A program made the position numbers and the translations under genes. DNA of 25,995 nt from a virus, in the IMG/VR virus record IMGVR_UViG_3300021335_000075, positions 1 to 25,995 of that record; one strand, given 5' to 3'. The notes beneath the pieces are model-generated. The model did no database searches, was not told the origin of the DNA, and was given only the letters and a program-made list of their open reading frames with translations. Below are positions 1-9,352 of this stretch, piece after piece. Positions within the stretch are counted from its first letter, which is position 1, and the number at the start of each line of letters is the position of its first letter.

Positions 1-620
1 GTATCCAAGGACCTGCTGGTGTTGGTACTGGTGGAGGAACTCAAGGAACTCAAGGTATCCAAGGAACTACCGGAATAGGTGTTCAAGGTATTCAAGGAGC
101 TGCTGGTGTTGGTACTGGTGGAGGAACTCAAGGAACTCAAGGTATCCAAGGAACCATTGGTATCCAAGGAACTACTGGATCTGTAGGTGTTCAAGGTATT
201 CAAGGAGCTGCGGGTGTTGGTACTGGTGGAGGTTCTTCCATCTCAAGAACAATAGTATCTCAATCGACAGGATCTATTGGAATTGGATCAACGTCAAATA
301 TAACGATAACTGGATATAAGTCTTATGCTCTACTGAAATCTGAAGTATCTGATCCTGCTTGGGTGACGCTTTATTGTGATACTTCAAGTAGGACAGCAGA
401 TTCAACTAGATTAATTACAGAAGATCCTGCTGCAGGGTCTGGAGTTATTGCTGAAGTTATTACTACAAGTGCATCAGAAACTTTGTTATTCACTCCAACA
501 ACTATTGGATTTAATAATGATGGAACTCCTTCATCAAACATATATGCCAAAGTTGTTAATAGAGCAGGTTTTACCACATCAATTACAGTTTCTCTAACAA
601 TTGTTCAATTAGAATCATAA
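1..620 (+). CDS. Collagen-like tail fibre protein, C-terminal part (5' truncated)
   Basis: Open from the left edge; the reading frame begins at base 3 and stops at 620. The first ~75 residues are Gly-X-Y collagen-like repeats built on GIQG and GTQG, broken by two near-identical AAGVGTGGG linkers. A non-repetitive C-terminal domain of about 125 residues follows (TGYKSYALLKSEV... to IVQLES), which reads as a compact beta-rich fibre tip. Collagen-like repeats are common in fibres of T4-like cyanophages, where they form trimeric rods; the tip domain usually mediates trimerisation or receptor contact. The next gene starts 6 bp downstream, so the fibre and the protease are probably co-transcribed. 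The N-terminal attachment part lies outside the window. Function at the family level is fairly sure; the receptor is unknown. Confidence 0.85.
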   Translation, partial: IQGPAGVGTGGGTQGTQGIQGTTGIGVQGIQGAAGVGTGGGTQGTQGIQGTIGIQGTTGSVGVQGIQGAAGVGTGGGSSISRTIVSQSTGSIGIGSTSNITITGYKSYALLKSEVSDPAWVTLYCDTSSRTADSTRLITEDPAAGSGVIAEVITTSASETLLFTPTTIGFNNDGTPSSNIYAKVVNRAGFTTSITVSLTIVQLES

Positions 621-626
621 TCAATT

Positions 627-2495
627 ATGAAAATAATTTTAGACATTGTTTTAGAAGAAAACGTTGATAAGCAGGAATTTATTGATAGTTTTGATTCTGA
701 TACTCAAGTATCACTTTTAAATATATTTCAAAATATTCCTAAAGTTATTGCAGTAAAGGTTGAAGAATCTTTCTTAGAAGAATTTAAACAAGATTCTAGA
801 GTATTAGATGTCAGCGAAAGACTGCCATCTTTTCCTGCTTCTCTTCCTGCAGTTGAAACAATGTCTAATAAGACTATAATATCTACGACATTTCCATCAG
901 TTTCTTCTAATGGATCTGACTATGCTCCATTGAATTTTTATTTGGGAACTGATCAAATATTAAATTTTTCTCAAGTCACTAATCCCCAAAAAATTGGAAG
1001 ATCATCTTTATATGACGATTCAAATTCTTTATCCAATGCATCATATTCCTCTAGATGGACTGGAAAAAATGTAGATATTGTTACATTAGAAGTTGGTCCA
1101 GTTAGTTCCGGATTATCATCAATTCATGATACTCATCCAGATTTTGATGATCTTGATAATACAGGAACAAGTAGAATTATTCCTATGGATTGGTCTGGTC
1201 TAGAAAGTTCTGATAATAATCAAGTGTCTTCAAACTCTTGCTTATCTGCACATGGTATGGGAGTTGTTAGTGCTGCTGCTGGAACTATTTGCGGATTTGC
1301 TAAAAAATCTAGTATTAGATTGGTATACTTAAATAGTGGTGGTGAAGAGACTGTTCCAGGATCAACAACAGATGGTCCAATTGAAATTGCCAATGCTGTT
1401 ATTGATTGGCATAATAATAAATCAAATAATCCACAAACAGGTGTAAAAAATCCAACAATTTTAATTGGAGAATGGCAATATCTTCTTGACAGATATTATG
1501 CATACACAATTGATACAATTACAAATATTTCAGAATCCGGTACAGTAGTGGCAACTCGTCCGGGATCAAGTTGGGGAACAGATTTTACACCTTTCACATC
1601 GAGAAATATAATACCATTTCAAGTAGATACTCCAGATATTGGATTGCAATGGTGTATTGTTGTTCCAATTCAATCTATTAATTTAGCACTAAAAACTGCA
1701 TTAAATTCTGTTTGGGATGCAGGAATAACTTTTATCAATGCCGCAGGAAATAATGCAGGTGTATTTGAAAAGTATAATGATTCAACTAATACGATAGTTG
1801 GTTTAACAACAGGATCTAATTCATACAATATTAGAGCTACTGTTCCTACTGGAATTGTTTCATTTACTAATTTTTCTACTGGAGCTTATCCATTTTTAGC
1901 ATATGGTCCACACGGAAATGAGAAAGCAATTGATGTAGGTGCAGCATACAATTCAGAAGGTCTTTCAGTTGTTGATGGATATACCAATAGAGGTCCTGGA
2001 ATAGATATTTTTGGATATGGATCACAAACTTGGACTGCTTATCCTACAAGCGATTATGCAGACGGTAAATGGGGATATTTTAGTGGAACAAGTTGCGCAA
2101 CTCCAACAATAGTTGGAATGGCAGCTTGTATGATGGAAAGATACTTTTATTATAATGGAACTTGGCCAACCCCAGATGAAGTGAAGCAAATGGTAATTTC
2201 CAATGGAAAAAATGTTTTAAAATCTTCTGATACTACTAATTGGGGTAGTGTTAATTCTGCATCAACAAATATATTTACAAGACAAGGAACTGTTGGATTA
2301 AGAATTAATACAGCAACCTCCCCTAATGGAGGTTTTCAATTTGAAGATCTTGCAGGATCAACTCAAAAAAGAGGATTCTTTGACCCAGATGATGTTGAAG
2401 GAAATGTTTCTAAGCAAATTGGAAAAAGAAAAAATGGAGTTACATATCCAAGAAAAACGATTAGGTTTAATGAGGTATTACCAGAAGAATATTAA
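627..2495 (+). CDS. Subtilisin-like (S8 family) serine protease, virion-associated
   Basis: 622 residues. Residues 1-67 resemble an I9-type propeptide (MKIILDIVLEE..., then the V-x-V-x-E and DVSE pattern). The S8 core runs from about 145 to 520: His in SAHGMG (H209), oxyanion Asn in NAAGNN (N375), and the nucleophile in FSGTSCATP (S489). The strand that normally carries the catalytic Asp reads VDIVTLEVG, which puts Glu155 at the usual Asp place. No secretion signal is seen, which fits an intracellular maturation enzyme or virion protein. It lies between two fibre genes with 6 bp and 61 bp gaps, so it may process fibre or adhesin proteins; that role is inference. The family call is strong. Activity is uncertain because of the D-to-E change. 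Confidence 0.85.
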   Translation: MKIILDIVLEENVDKQEFIDSFDSDTQVSLLNIFQNIPKVIAVKVEESFLEEFKQDSRVLDVSERLPSFPASLPAVETMSNKTIISTTFPSVSSNGSDYAPLNFYLGTDQILNFSQVTNPQKIGRSSLYDDSNSLSNASYSSRWTGKNVDIVTLEVGPVSSGLSSIHDTHPDFDDLDNTGTSRIIPMDWSGLESSDNNQVSSNSCLSAHGMGVVSAAAGTICGFAKKSSIRLVYLNSGGEETVPGSTTDGPIEIANAVIDWHNNKSNNPQTGVKNPTILIGEWQYLLDRYYAYTIDTITNISESGTVVATRPGSSWGTDFTPFTSRNIIPFQVDTPDIGLQWCIVVPIQSINLALKTALNSVWDAGITFINAAGNNAGVFEKYNDSTNTIVGLTTGSNSYNIRATVPTGIVSFTNFSTGAYPFLAYGPHGNEKAIDVGAAYNSEGLSVVDGYTNRGPGIDIFGYGSQTWTAYPTSDYADGKWGYFSGTSCATPTIVGMAACMMERYFYYNGTWPTPDEVKQMVISNGKNVLKSSDTTNWGSVNSASTNIFTRQGTVGLRINTATSPNGGFQFEDLAGSTQKRGFFDPDDVEGNVSKQIGKRKNGVTYPRKTIRFNEVLPEEY

Positions 2496-2508
2496 TAAAA
2501 TTATAATT

Positions 2509-2516
2509 GATAAATA
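2509..2516 (+). promoter_or_regulatory. Possible T4-type late promoter
   Basis: GATAAATA matches the T4 late promoter core TATAAATA at 7 of 8 positions. It lies about 40 bp before the ATG of the collagen-like fibre gene at 2557, in the only sizeable gap of the virion block. Short motif in AT-rich DNA, so support is weak. Confidence 0.3.
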
Positions 2517-2556
2517 ATGAAAATAAGAATAATATAATTCCCTCTAGAGAAGTTAA

Positions 2557-4770
2557 ATGGCGAAATTAAATTCTGGAAGAGTTATTAGGACTCCACAAAC
2601 AGGAATAACATCAGACAGGTATCAATTTCTTGGTCTAGAGCAAGCTGAACCAAACTTAGGTGACCCTTTACTTGGACCTTCTTCTATTGGAGCAAACCCA
2701 ATTCCTGTTGGAACTCCTTACCAATTAATTGCTGTTGGTGGGCAAGATGGTGAAAGATATTGGGGTCAAGGTGTAGGAATAGGAACAACCTTAGGATATA
2801 TTTCAGTTTATAATAACGGCATTTTACCAAATAATAAATTTAATGCAATTCATGGTATAGACTTTGTTGGTGGTGGAGTTACTGTTACAGTTCCATCAAT
2901 TGATGGACCAGCTGCTGGAGTTGGAATCGCAACAGTTCTAATTGCCGTTGATGAAATTCTAAATCAAGGTAATGTTGGAGAAATTATTACAAATAGTCCT
3001 ACAGGATTTGCAACTGGAAATACAAGTGTTGTTTGGGATTATGATAGTAATAAATTATCTGTTCAGGGTGAGGCAGAATTTACTGGAGTTGTAACTGCTC
3101 CCACTTTTTATGGAAATTTAGTTGGTATCGCAACAACAGCATTGAATCTTGAAAATGCTGCAAATATTAATGCAGGATTTTTGAGCACTGATAGATTTGA
3201 TCCAACAGATTTTTATCCAATTACTGTTGAGAAAGCATTATTTGCACCAAAAACATCTGTTGCCGAAACTTCAACTAATGTTATTGGTGGTATTGGTTCA
3301 ATTACAAATCTTGTAGTTTCCGGAATATCATCTATTGTTGGTTTTGGAAGTACGGTAGGTCTTATTCTTGAAGGATATCTATCCAATAATGCTCAAGATA
3401 TTAGTGATCAGACATTTGCTTCCATTGGAACAACTGGTGATGTTTTAATGTCAACTTTTAATCCAGTTTCTAGAACTGGATATGGAGTTACTTGGGTTCC
3501 TGTAGAAGATGCAGCATTATTTGGTCGTCAAGGTATTCAAGGATCTATTGGTATTCAAGGAAATCAAGGAATCCAAGGAACTCAAGGAACTCAAGGTAGG
3601 CAAGGAATACAGGGCATTCAAGGTTTTCAAGGTATTCAAGGTATTCAAGGAGTTGATGGTACGATAGGTGCTCAAGGTCTCCAAGGAATCCAGGGTGCTC
3701 AAGGTATTCAAGGTGTTCAAGGTGTTCAAGGTGAGAGAGGTATTCAAGGTATTCAAGGTATTCAAGGTAATACTGGAGCTCAAGGTTTTCAAGGTATTCA
3801 AGGTATAGCTGGTGGTGCAGGAGGTGCTGGTGCTCAAGGTACTCAAGGTACTACTGGACTTCAAGGTATTCAAGGTGAGAGAGGTATTCAGGGTGAGCAG
3901 GGTATTCAAGGAAGCGATGGAACTGATGGAGTAATAGGACCTCAAGGAATCCAAGGAATCATTGGTATCCAAGGAATCCAAGGAATCCAGGGTGTTCAAG
4001 GTTTTCAAGGCATTCAAGGCATTAGGGGAGCTCAAGGTTTTCAAGGTATTCAAGGTATATCTGGTGGCGCAGGAGGTGCTGGTACTCAAGGTACTCAAGG
4101 TACTACTGGACCTCAAGGTATCCAAGGAGTCCTGGGTGCTCAAGGTATCCAAGGAATCCTGGGTATTCAAGGTATTCAAGGTTTTCAAGGTATTCAAGGT
4201 ATTACTGGACCTCAAGGAATTCAAGGTTTTACTGGACCTCAAGGCATTCAAGGCATTAGGGGAGCTCAAGGTGTCCAAGGCATTAGGGGACCTCAAGGTA
4301 TTCAAGGAGAAACAGGTATTCAGGGAAATGTTGGACCTCAAGGTATTAGGGGACCTCAAGGTACTCAAGGTGATACTGGTGATACTGGTCCTACAGGTCC
4401 TACAGGTCCTACAGGTCTTCAGGGTATTCAGGGTAGATTTGGACCAGCAACAATTCCACAAAATGCACAAAACGCTAATCCAACATATACTTTAGTAGTA
4501 GGCGATAGTGGAAAACATATTCTTATTGGCGGTTCTACAGTTAATGTTTCAGTTCCAGTAAATATCTTTAATTCAGGAGATAACGTAGTTATTGTCAATA
4601 GCCAAACTACATCAATCGATATAACCCCAGCAGGTGGAGCGACTCTTAGACTTTCTGGAACAAATCTAACTGGGACCAGACAATTAATTAGAAATGGAGT
4701 TTGTACATTACTTTGCACTGTTGGCGGTGCATCCCCAACATTTTATATCTCAGGATCAGGAGTGGTTTGA
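2557..4770 (+). CDS. Collagen-like tail fibre protein
   Basis: 737 residues, apparently complete. Residues 1-322 are a non-repetitive N-terminal region ([20 protein letters not shown]...), probably the virion attachment and shaft part. Residues 323-630 are an almost unbroken Gly-X-Y array dominated by GIQG/GFQG/GVQG, with two GGAGGAG interruptions 84 residues apart and a [10 protein letters not shown] run near the end. Residues 631-737 are a C-terminal domain ([12 protein letters not shown]...[10 protein letters not shown]) of the beta-rich kind found at fibre tips. Phage collagen-like segments form trimeric rods without hydroxyproline. The start follows GAGAAG at suitable spacing. The stop is 3 bp before the next ATG, so coupling with the adhesin-like gene is likely. 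The highly repetitive DNA is a hot spot for slippage and length change. Confidence 0.88.
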   Translation: MAKLNSGRVIRTPQTGITSDRYQFLGLEQAEPNLGDPLLGPSSIGANPIPVGTPYQLIAVGGQDGERYWGQGVGIGTTLGYISVYNNGILPNNKFNAIHGIDFVGGGVTVTVPSIDGPAAGVGIATVLIAVDEILNQGNVGEIITNSPTGFATGNTSVVWDYDSNKLSVQGEAEFTGVVTAPTFYGNLVGIATTALNLENAANINAGFLSTDRFDPTDFYPITVEKALFAPKTSVAETSTNVIGGIGSITNLVVSGISSIVGFGSTVGLILEGYLSNNAQDISDQTFASIGTTGDVLMSTFNPVSRTGYGVTWVPVEDAALFGRQGIQGSIGIQGNQGIQGTQGTQGRQGIQGIQGFQGIQGIQGVDGTIGAQGLQGIQGAQGIQGVQGVQGERGIQGIQGIQGNTGAQGFQGIQGIAGGAGGAGAQGTQGTTGLQGIQGERGIQGEQGIQGSDGTDGVIGPQGIQGIIGIQGIQGIQGVQGFQGIQGIRGAQGFQGIQGISGGAGGAGTQGTQGTTGPQGIQGVLGAQGIQGILGIQGIQGFQGIQGITGPQGIQGFTGPQGIQGIRGAQGVQGIRGPQGIQGETGIQGNVGPQGIRGPQGTQGDTGDTGPTGPTGPTGLQGIQGRFGPATIPQNAQNANPTYTLVVGDSGKHILIGGSTVNVSVPVNIFNSGDNVVIVNSQTTSIDITPAGGATLRLSGTNLTGTRQLIRNGVCTLLCTVGGASPTFYISGSGVV
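3523..4440 (+). repeat. Collagen-like GGTATTCAA coding repeat
   Basis: About 920 bp of degenerate 9-bp units (GGTATTCAA and variants) encoding G-I-Q triplets. It contains a larger duplication of 252-bp period: the blocks starting at 3781 and 4033 share the order [23 protein letters not shown]. Related repeats occur in the fibre at 1-230, so recombination between the two genes is possible. Confidence 0.9.
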
Positions 4771-4773
4771 TAA

Positions 4774-7341
4774 ATGACTTTTCCAACACAACTTTTAGGT
4801 TTTACTAATCAAGCAACAGATCAAATTGCTTACAGCAGAATTACATTGGGTGCGGGAACAACAGAATTTACAGTTCCTGATGGAGTTTTTCAAATTTCTG
4901 GTGTTGTTATTGGTGGTGGAGGTGGAGGTAATGGTTCTGACGGAACCGGTATCAACACTTCAAATGGTGGAAGTGGGGGAGCATTATGTTGGGGAACTTT
5001 TTCAGTTATGCCTGGAGATGTTTTAAAATTGGATATTGCTGCTGGAGGAGTTGGAGGAAATCCTGCTGATGCTGCTGGTGGCAACGGATTTGAAGGTGGA
5101 AACAGTGGAATTTTTCTTGTAGAAAGAAATGGTAATGATTATAGATCAGCGCCAATAGAAATACTTTTTGCAGAAGGTGGTGATGGTGGAGTAAGAACTT
5201 CCCCAGGTGGTGCTGGGGGACAGGGTCTTGCCACAAACACGGTGACGCCCGAAGAGATTACAATTTATGATTCTGACACAGGAACCGGTGGCAGGGGTGG
5301 TTTTGTTCCATCTGGAGCTGCCGTTGGTGGTGGAGGAGGTGGTTGTGGTGGATATACTGGAAATGGTGGAAATGGAGGAAATAATAATCTAGAACCAACA
5401 GATTCTGCCACAGGAAGTGGTGGAGGTGGTGGTGGAGGAAGTCAAGGAAATGGTTTAGGGTTCGGTGGGGGTGGATCGGGATCTTTTGGTTTTGATGAAG
5501 GAACTCAAGGTGATGCTGGAATTAATGATACATCAGGAGGTACTGGAGGGTCTTTCTTCGAAGATCCAGGTCTTGGTATTAGAGCACAAAAAGTTGGAGA
5601 AACTATTGCAGTAACTGGTCCAGGAATTACAACAATTGCAATACCACCAGGCACCCAAGATGATGACTTTTTACTTCTTTTATCTGGTGCAGACAAGGAT
5701 AGTGGATTACCAATAAATCAACCATTTCCAGTTCCTGTCGGATTTACGACATTCAATCAAAGTCAAAATGGAGAATATTACATAAACTATGATGAATATA
5801 TTAAAGGTCCAGGTGTTGGTATAACAGAAGCAATTGCAAGTAATACTCCTATAATTTATCAAAATAGAGACTTGAATTTTGCAAATTCTTACCAATATGT
5901 TGAAGATATAACATCATTTGTAGAAGATCCACCTGGTAGTGGTCAACGTTGTATATCTGGACTAACAAATTCTCCAGCAATTCATAACTTAATCAGTTTG
6001 AGATTTATTCCTAATCCTGCACAAATTAATTGGGTAGCAACTTCCGGAGATCCTTCAATTAACAGCACTCCTACGGCAACATCAATGCCAGACCCACCAT
6101 CAATATCTGGAATTTCTAGTGGTTCTATAGCAATTGCTCTTGGTTATTTGGCAAACACTACAATAAATCCAAGCGGAAATATTGCTCCTACAGGTTACAC
6201 TGCAGTCCCAGATGTTGCAGATAATTCACAGGCAGCACCTCAAACAACTTCTTGTATTGCTGCATATAAACAGATAACTTCCACAGGTACAGAGAATCCT
6301 GGAGAATTTTTAACTGGAACAGCGTCTCATGCTCGCGCATATACACTTGAACTTGAATCAAATGGATCTACAATCCAATTTGTGGGATATGGGACAGTTA
6401 CCCAAGGTGATAGTAATTTTAATATTGGTACAGAATTGCGTGACGCAAGCGGAAATATATTCCCAACAAACCAAATGCAAACCAATGATCTTATTGTAGT
6501 TGCAACTTCTAAAGATAATCCATCCAACCCACGTATACCAGAATTGCCATCAGGAACTGATATGACTAGCTTTACTGTTGCAAATTCAGTTGGGGGAGCA
6601 ACTGAAACTTCATTTGGTAGGGAAGGTGATATTAGACAAATAGCGAATCCAACTGATGTTACTCCCGGATTGGCATATGGAATTTGGTATAGTCGTTACA
6701 GTGGAAGTGATAATATAGTGGATATAGATAATACAACTGGAACTGCTCCAGCAGCTTCTTTAGTAATGGTTTTTAGAAATGTTGATACTGTTGGTAGTCC
6801 ATTTCAACAAACACCAACATTTCTTGATACCAATGACATTGGTGCTGGTATTGCAGGAGCCCCAAATCCTCCACAACAAAATATGACTAGTGGAAATATG
6901 TCTTTAATTATTGGTATGATTGATGACCAAAAAGTATCTTTAGTTGATGTTATTACAGCACCCACAGATCAAGTAGATTCTATTGATTATACAATGCTTT
7001 CTCAAGCTTCATATGGAGAACAAAATAATGGACTTATTATTATGAGTGCAATTAGAGAAGATTGTAAAGATACAACAAATCCCAGTAGTTTTGTAGCAAA
7101 TGGTTCAAATATTTGGTCATCGCAAACTATTGTGATTGGTGGTCCAGGATCTCAAACTGGAGGAACTAGTACTTCTGCTGGACAATATGGTGGTGGAGGA
7201 GGTGGAAGATCGCAAAATAGTAATGGACGAGGTATGAATGGTGCTGATGGAGCAGTTAGATTGATATGGGGTTCTTCAAGATTATATCCATTTAGAGGTG
7301 GAAACACTGGAAACTTTACTTTGATTGACTTTGTACCATAA
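4774..7341 (+). CDS. Glycine-rich adhesin-like tail fibre protein
   Basis: 855 residues. Residues 1-45 form a short N-terminal module (FTVPDGVFQISGVVIGGGGGG). Residues 46-270 are a glycine-rich segment with many GGxGG and GGGGGG runs, as in polyglycine-II sandwich adhesins such as phage S16 gp38. Residues ~275-775 form a large region with recurring strand patterns (TIAIPPGTQDDDFLLLLSG, SIAIALGYLANT, NDLIVVATSKD, SLVMVFRNVD, MSLIIGMIDD) that look like repeated beta-sandwich modules. Residues ~780-855 return to glycine-rich sequence and end in GADGAVRLIWG, the usual closing motif of such glycine-rich domains. This suggests that modules were inserted into one glycine-rich fold. A role in host recognition is inferred from composition and position after the fibre. 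Confidence 0.75.
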   Translation: MTFPTQLLGFTNQATDQIAYSRITLGAGTTEFTVPDGVFQISGVVIGGGGGGNGSDGTGINTSNGGSGGALCWGTFSVMPGDVLKLDIAAGGVGGNPADAAGGNGFEGGNSGIFLVERNGNDYRSAPIEILFAEGGDGGVRTSPGGAGGQGLATNTVTPEEITIYDSDTGTGGRGGFVPSGAAVGGGGGGCGGYTGNGGNGGNNNLEPTDSATGSGGGGGGGSQGNGLGFGGGGSGSFGFDEGTQGDAGINDTSGGTGGSFFEDPGLGIRAQKVGETIAVTGPGITTIAIPPGTQDDDFLLLLSGADKDSGLPINQPFPVPVGFTTFNQSQNGEYYINYDEYIKGPGVGITEAIASNTPIIYQNRDLNFANSYQYVEDITSFVEDPPGSGQRCISGLTNSPAIHNLISLRFIPNPAQINWVATSGDPSINSTPTATSMPDPPSISGISSGSIAIALGYLANTTINPSGNIAPTGYTAVPDVADNSQAAPQTTSCIAAYKQITSTGTENPGEFLTGTASHARAYTLELESNGSTIQFVGYGTVTQGDSNFNIGTELRDASGNIFPTNQMQTNDLIVVATSKDNPSNPRIPELPSGTDMTSFTVANSVGGATETSFGREGDIRQIANPTDVTPGLAYGIWYSRYSGSDNIVDIDNTTGTAPAASLVMVFRNVDTVGSPFQQTPTFLDTNDIGAGIAGAPNPPQQNMTSGNMSLIIGMIDDQKVSLVDVITAPTDQVDSIDYTMLSQASYGEQNNGLIIMSAIREDCKDTTNPSSFVANGSNIWSSQTIVIGGPGSQTGGTSTSAGQYGGGGGGRSQNSNGRGMNGADGAVRLIWGSSRLYPFRGGNTGNFTLIDFVP

Positions 7342-7361
7342 TATAACAAAAAATTCATAAG

Positions 7362-7402
7362 AAGTCAATGACTTGACAAGGGTATCTGTTTTTGTATATA
7401 AT
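7362..7402 (+). promoter_or_regulatory. Sigma70-type promoter with palindrome, before the NPPY methyltransferase-like gene
   Basis: -35 TTGACA at 7373-7378, an 18-bp spacer, and -10 TATAAT at 7397-7402. A palindrome AAGTCA-A-TGACTT (7362-7374) overlaps the -35, a likely operator place. The -10 overlaps the ATG at 7401, so a transcript from here would need a later start, such as the ATG at 7443. It marks the switch from virion to modification genes. Confidence 0.7.
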
Positions 7403-8804
7403 GTGCCTTGTCACCGATGATGGATATCAACTTAAAGACTTTATGAATCCTCTAATGAATTTGATTAAGGAAGTTGATCCTGGATATCCAGAACCACTTT
7501 CTAATGAGACTATGACGATTTATTGCCATCAACAAGCAGCAATTAAAGAACTTATTGAACTTGGAAAGAGACCTGTTTGTTCTTTTGTTGGTATGACAAA
7601 AACATATAGAGGTTTTGCTAGATTTGATGATGGTGATTATTCTCATCTTCCAGAAGAAGTAATTCCAGATTTTATGATTCCTGTTCATAAGGATATTACT
7701 GATCACTATATCAGAGCAGAATTATATTCTCTTGGATTTAGAAAAAGTACTCTTGGTGGTTCAAATGAAGTTGTAGAATCTCCTCTTCATATTAAGACTT
7801 ATTCTGAGATGATTTCTTTTATAAGAAGTATAATTTTAAACATTGATAAAAGATTTAAGGAGTATCAGAAAACTTTTGGATTTACTCCAGAATCTCATAA
7901 AAAACTTATTAAAGAAAAAAATCCAGAAGCAATTAGAGCACCCAAACTACATCTAGTAAACTTTATTGTGAAAAAATTGAATAATCTTCCGAAAGATGCT
8001 AAAATATATGTACCTCAAGATGCTTTTGGACATTTTTCAATTACACTTTCAAATCTTGGATATTTAAATATCTTTACTGATAGTGATTATGAAATGAATC
8101 CAACGGGAATGAGTAATATTCCAAATTCTATTAAATATATCACAAGAGATGAGTATTCAAATATGAATGATTTTGATGCTGTAATTGGTAATCCTCCATA
8201 TGGAAAAGGTGGAAGATTGGCACTGCAATTCTTGAATGAATGTGTCGATAAAGTAAGAGAAAAGAAAGGACAAATTATTCTTGTTCTTCCCAAATCAATT
8301 AAGCAAGGTTCATCTAATTATAATAAGATTAATCGAGAACTTGAACTGGTTTGGACAAAAGATTGTAAGGATAATGATTTTGCTGCGAGTATTGATGCTT
8401 GTATTCAAGAATGGAAGATTGGTGATAAATTACGAGAGATTGATGTAGAGTATAAGGAACATCCTCATATTGAATTTCTTAGCTACGAGAATAGGTACGA
8501 CGCGGATATATTTGTTGGTGGAGATGGTGCTGGTGCTTCTGGTAAAGTTTTTCTTCCAGGAGAAAAGAATTCTGGTGGTAAGAAATGGACTGATTATGAA
8601 AAATCTGTGAGTCATAATTACATCAAAGTTCTTCCTGATGAAAATAATACTAAAGAACAGATTCTAGAAAGAATTATTTCTCTTGGACAGAAAGGTGATA
8701 ATACTTTCCGCGAAACTTCAATGGGAACAACTAATGGTATTCCTCATCTTGGCAAAACTAAACTGATTACAATCTACACAAAAAGATATGGTAATGGGCA
8801 CTGA
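7401..8804 (+). CDS. DNA adenine methyltransferase-like protein with NPPY motif but degenerate motif I
   Basis: About 467 residues from ATG 7401. A TTG at 7392 is possible; the promoter just upstream would favour ATG 7443. Motif IV is clear: FDAVIGNPPYGKGG, with NPPY encoded at 8190-8201, followed by a strand QIILVLP. The preceding region (APKLHLVNFIVKKL, then AKIYVPQDAFGHF, then LNIFTDSD) has the layout of a Rossmann-type SAM-binding fold, but the usual glycine-rich motif I is missing. The N-terminal ~180 residues are unassigned, and the ~120 residues after the catalytic half could recognise target DNA. It overlaps the next gene by 17 bp, and that gene carries a standard motif I. I infer a two-subunit or split N6-adenine methyltransferase, possibly protecting phage DNA from host restriction. 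A SAM-independent NPPY protein is the alternative. Confidence 0.7.
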   Translation: MCLVTDDGYQLKDFMNPLMNLIKEVDPGYPEPLSNETMTIYCHQQAAIKELIELGKRPVCSFVGMTKTYRGFARFDDGDYSHLPEEVIPDFMIPVHKDITDHYIRAELYSLGFRKSTLGGSNEVVESPLHIKTYSEMISFIRSIILNIDKRFKEYQKTFGFTPESHKKLIKEKNPEAIRAPKLHLVNFIVKKLNNLPKDAKIYVPQDAFGHFSITLSNLGYLNIFTDSDYEMNPTGMSNIPNSIKYITRDEYSNMNDFDAVIGNPPYGKGGRLALQFLNECVDKVREKKGQIILVLPKSIKQGSSNYNKINRELELVWTKDCKDNDFAASIDACIQEWKIGDKLREIDVEYKEHPHIEFLSYENRYDADIFVGGDGAGASGKVFLPGEKNSGGKKWTDYEKSVSHNYIKVLPDENNTKEQILERIISLGQKGDNTFRETSMGTTNGIPHLGKTKLITIYTKRYGNGH

Positions 8805-9276
8805 AAAGAACAAACATAATAAAAAAACTGGTTCTGAGATTGAGAGATCAAATGAAAGAATTGCAGAAACTCAAGAAGTATTCACACCAATGGAAATGTG
8901 TGAAGAAATGGTTCAGATGATTTCTCTTGAAAAGAGAATGAATCCAAACTCTAAATTTCTTGATAACTCTGCTGGTTCTGGAAACTTTATTCTCGCATTA
9001 AAAAAAGAACTTCTGAATTATCATTCTGAAGAACATATTCTAAACAATATGTTATATGCCGTTGAATTGATGGAAGATAATCATAAAGAACTCTGCGAAA
9101 GAGTTGGAGTTCCTTTGGATCATCCTCATTATGTTTGTCATGATGCACTCACATATGATTATTCTTTTGGAAAGTTGGTAAAATTAGAATCTCAATTAGG
9201 AAAGGTAAAAAAACCAGAATCTTATAGTCCACCTCCAAAAAATAATGAACCTAGTCAAGCTAAATTATTCTTGTGA
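8788..9276 (+). CDS. Methyltransferase-like protein with SAM-binding motif I, no NPPY
   Basis: 162 residues from ATG 8788; ATG 8794 is an alternative. Residues 30-46 (EVFTPMEMCEEMVQMI) match the start of the SAM-binding region in HsdM/Eco57I-type N6-adenine methyltransferases. Residues 57-67 (FLDNSAGSGNF) are motif I, AVEL (91-94) fits motif II and HDAL (118-121) fits motif III. The protein then ends in a Pro/Lys-rich tail with no motif IV. It is therefore only the SAM-binding half. It overlaps the NPPY gene by 17 bp, so the two are likely translated together. Its stop codon lies inside the left half-site of the next promoter cassette. A decayed remnant is the main alternative to a working half-enzyme. 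Confidence 0.75.
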   Translation: MVMGTEKNKHNKKTGSEIERSNERIAETQEVFTPMEMCEEMVQMISLEKRMNPNSKFLDNSAGSGNFILALKKELLNYHSEEHILNNMLYAVELMEDNHKELCERVGVPLDHPHYVCHDALTYDYSFGKLVKLESQLGKVKKPESYSPPPKNNEPSQAKLFL

Positions 9277-9330
9277 CGGTCTGTGAGGTGGCACAGGGCA
9301 TCACCAGAACCCTCTGGGATGCCCTACAAT
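9273..9330 (+). promoter_or_regulatory. GTGCCA-type promoter cassette, copy A
   Basis: Left half GTGACG (9273-9278), 10-bp spacer, right half TGGCAC (9289-9294), -10 TACAAT (9325-9330) starting 36 bp after the right half starts. Between them is a strong hairpin, AGGGCATC/GATGCCCT enclosing CCAGA/TCTGG with loop ACCC (9295-9325). It overlaps the stop of the gene at 8788 and lies 23 bp before ATG 9353. Confidence 0.65.
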
Positions 9331-9352
9331 AACTTCAGTTCAAACAAAGGCA

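Noticed and set aside
3517-4470. Long minus-strand ORF (317 codons) rich in L, T, N and S
   Set aside because: It is the antisense of the collagen-like repeat; the repeat unit has no stop codons on either strand, so the length is an artefact.
5006-5236. Minus-strand ORF in the adhesin gene, rich in H, Q and L
   Set aside because: Shadow of glycine-rich coding sequence; composition is what GGT/GGA codons give on the opposite strand.
9277-9352. tRNA gene suggested by the GC-rich stem region
   Set aside because: Only one long hairpin; no T-loop GTTC in the right place and no cloverleaf.
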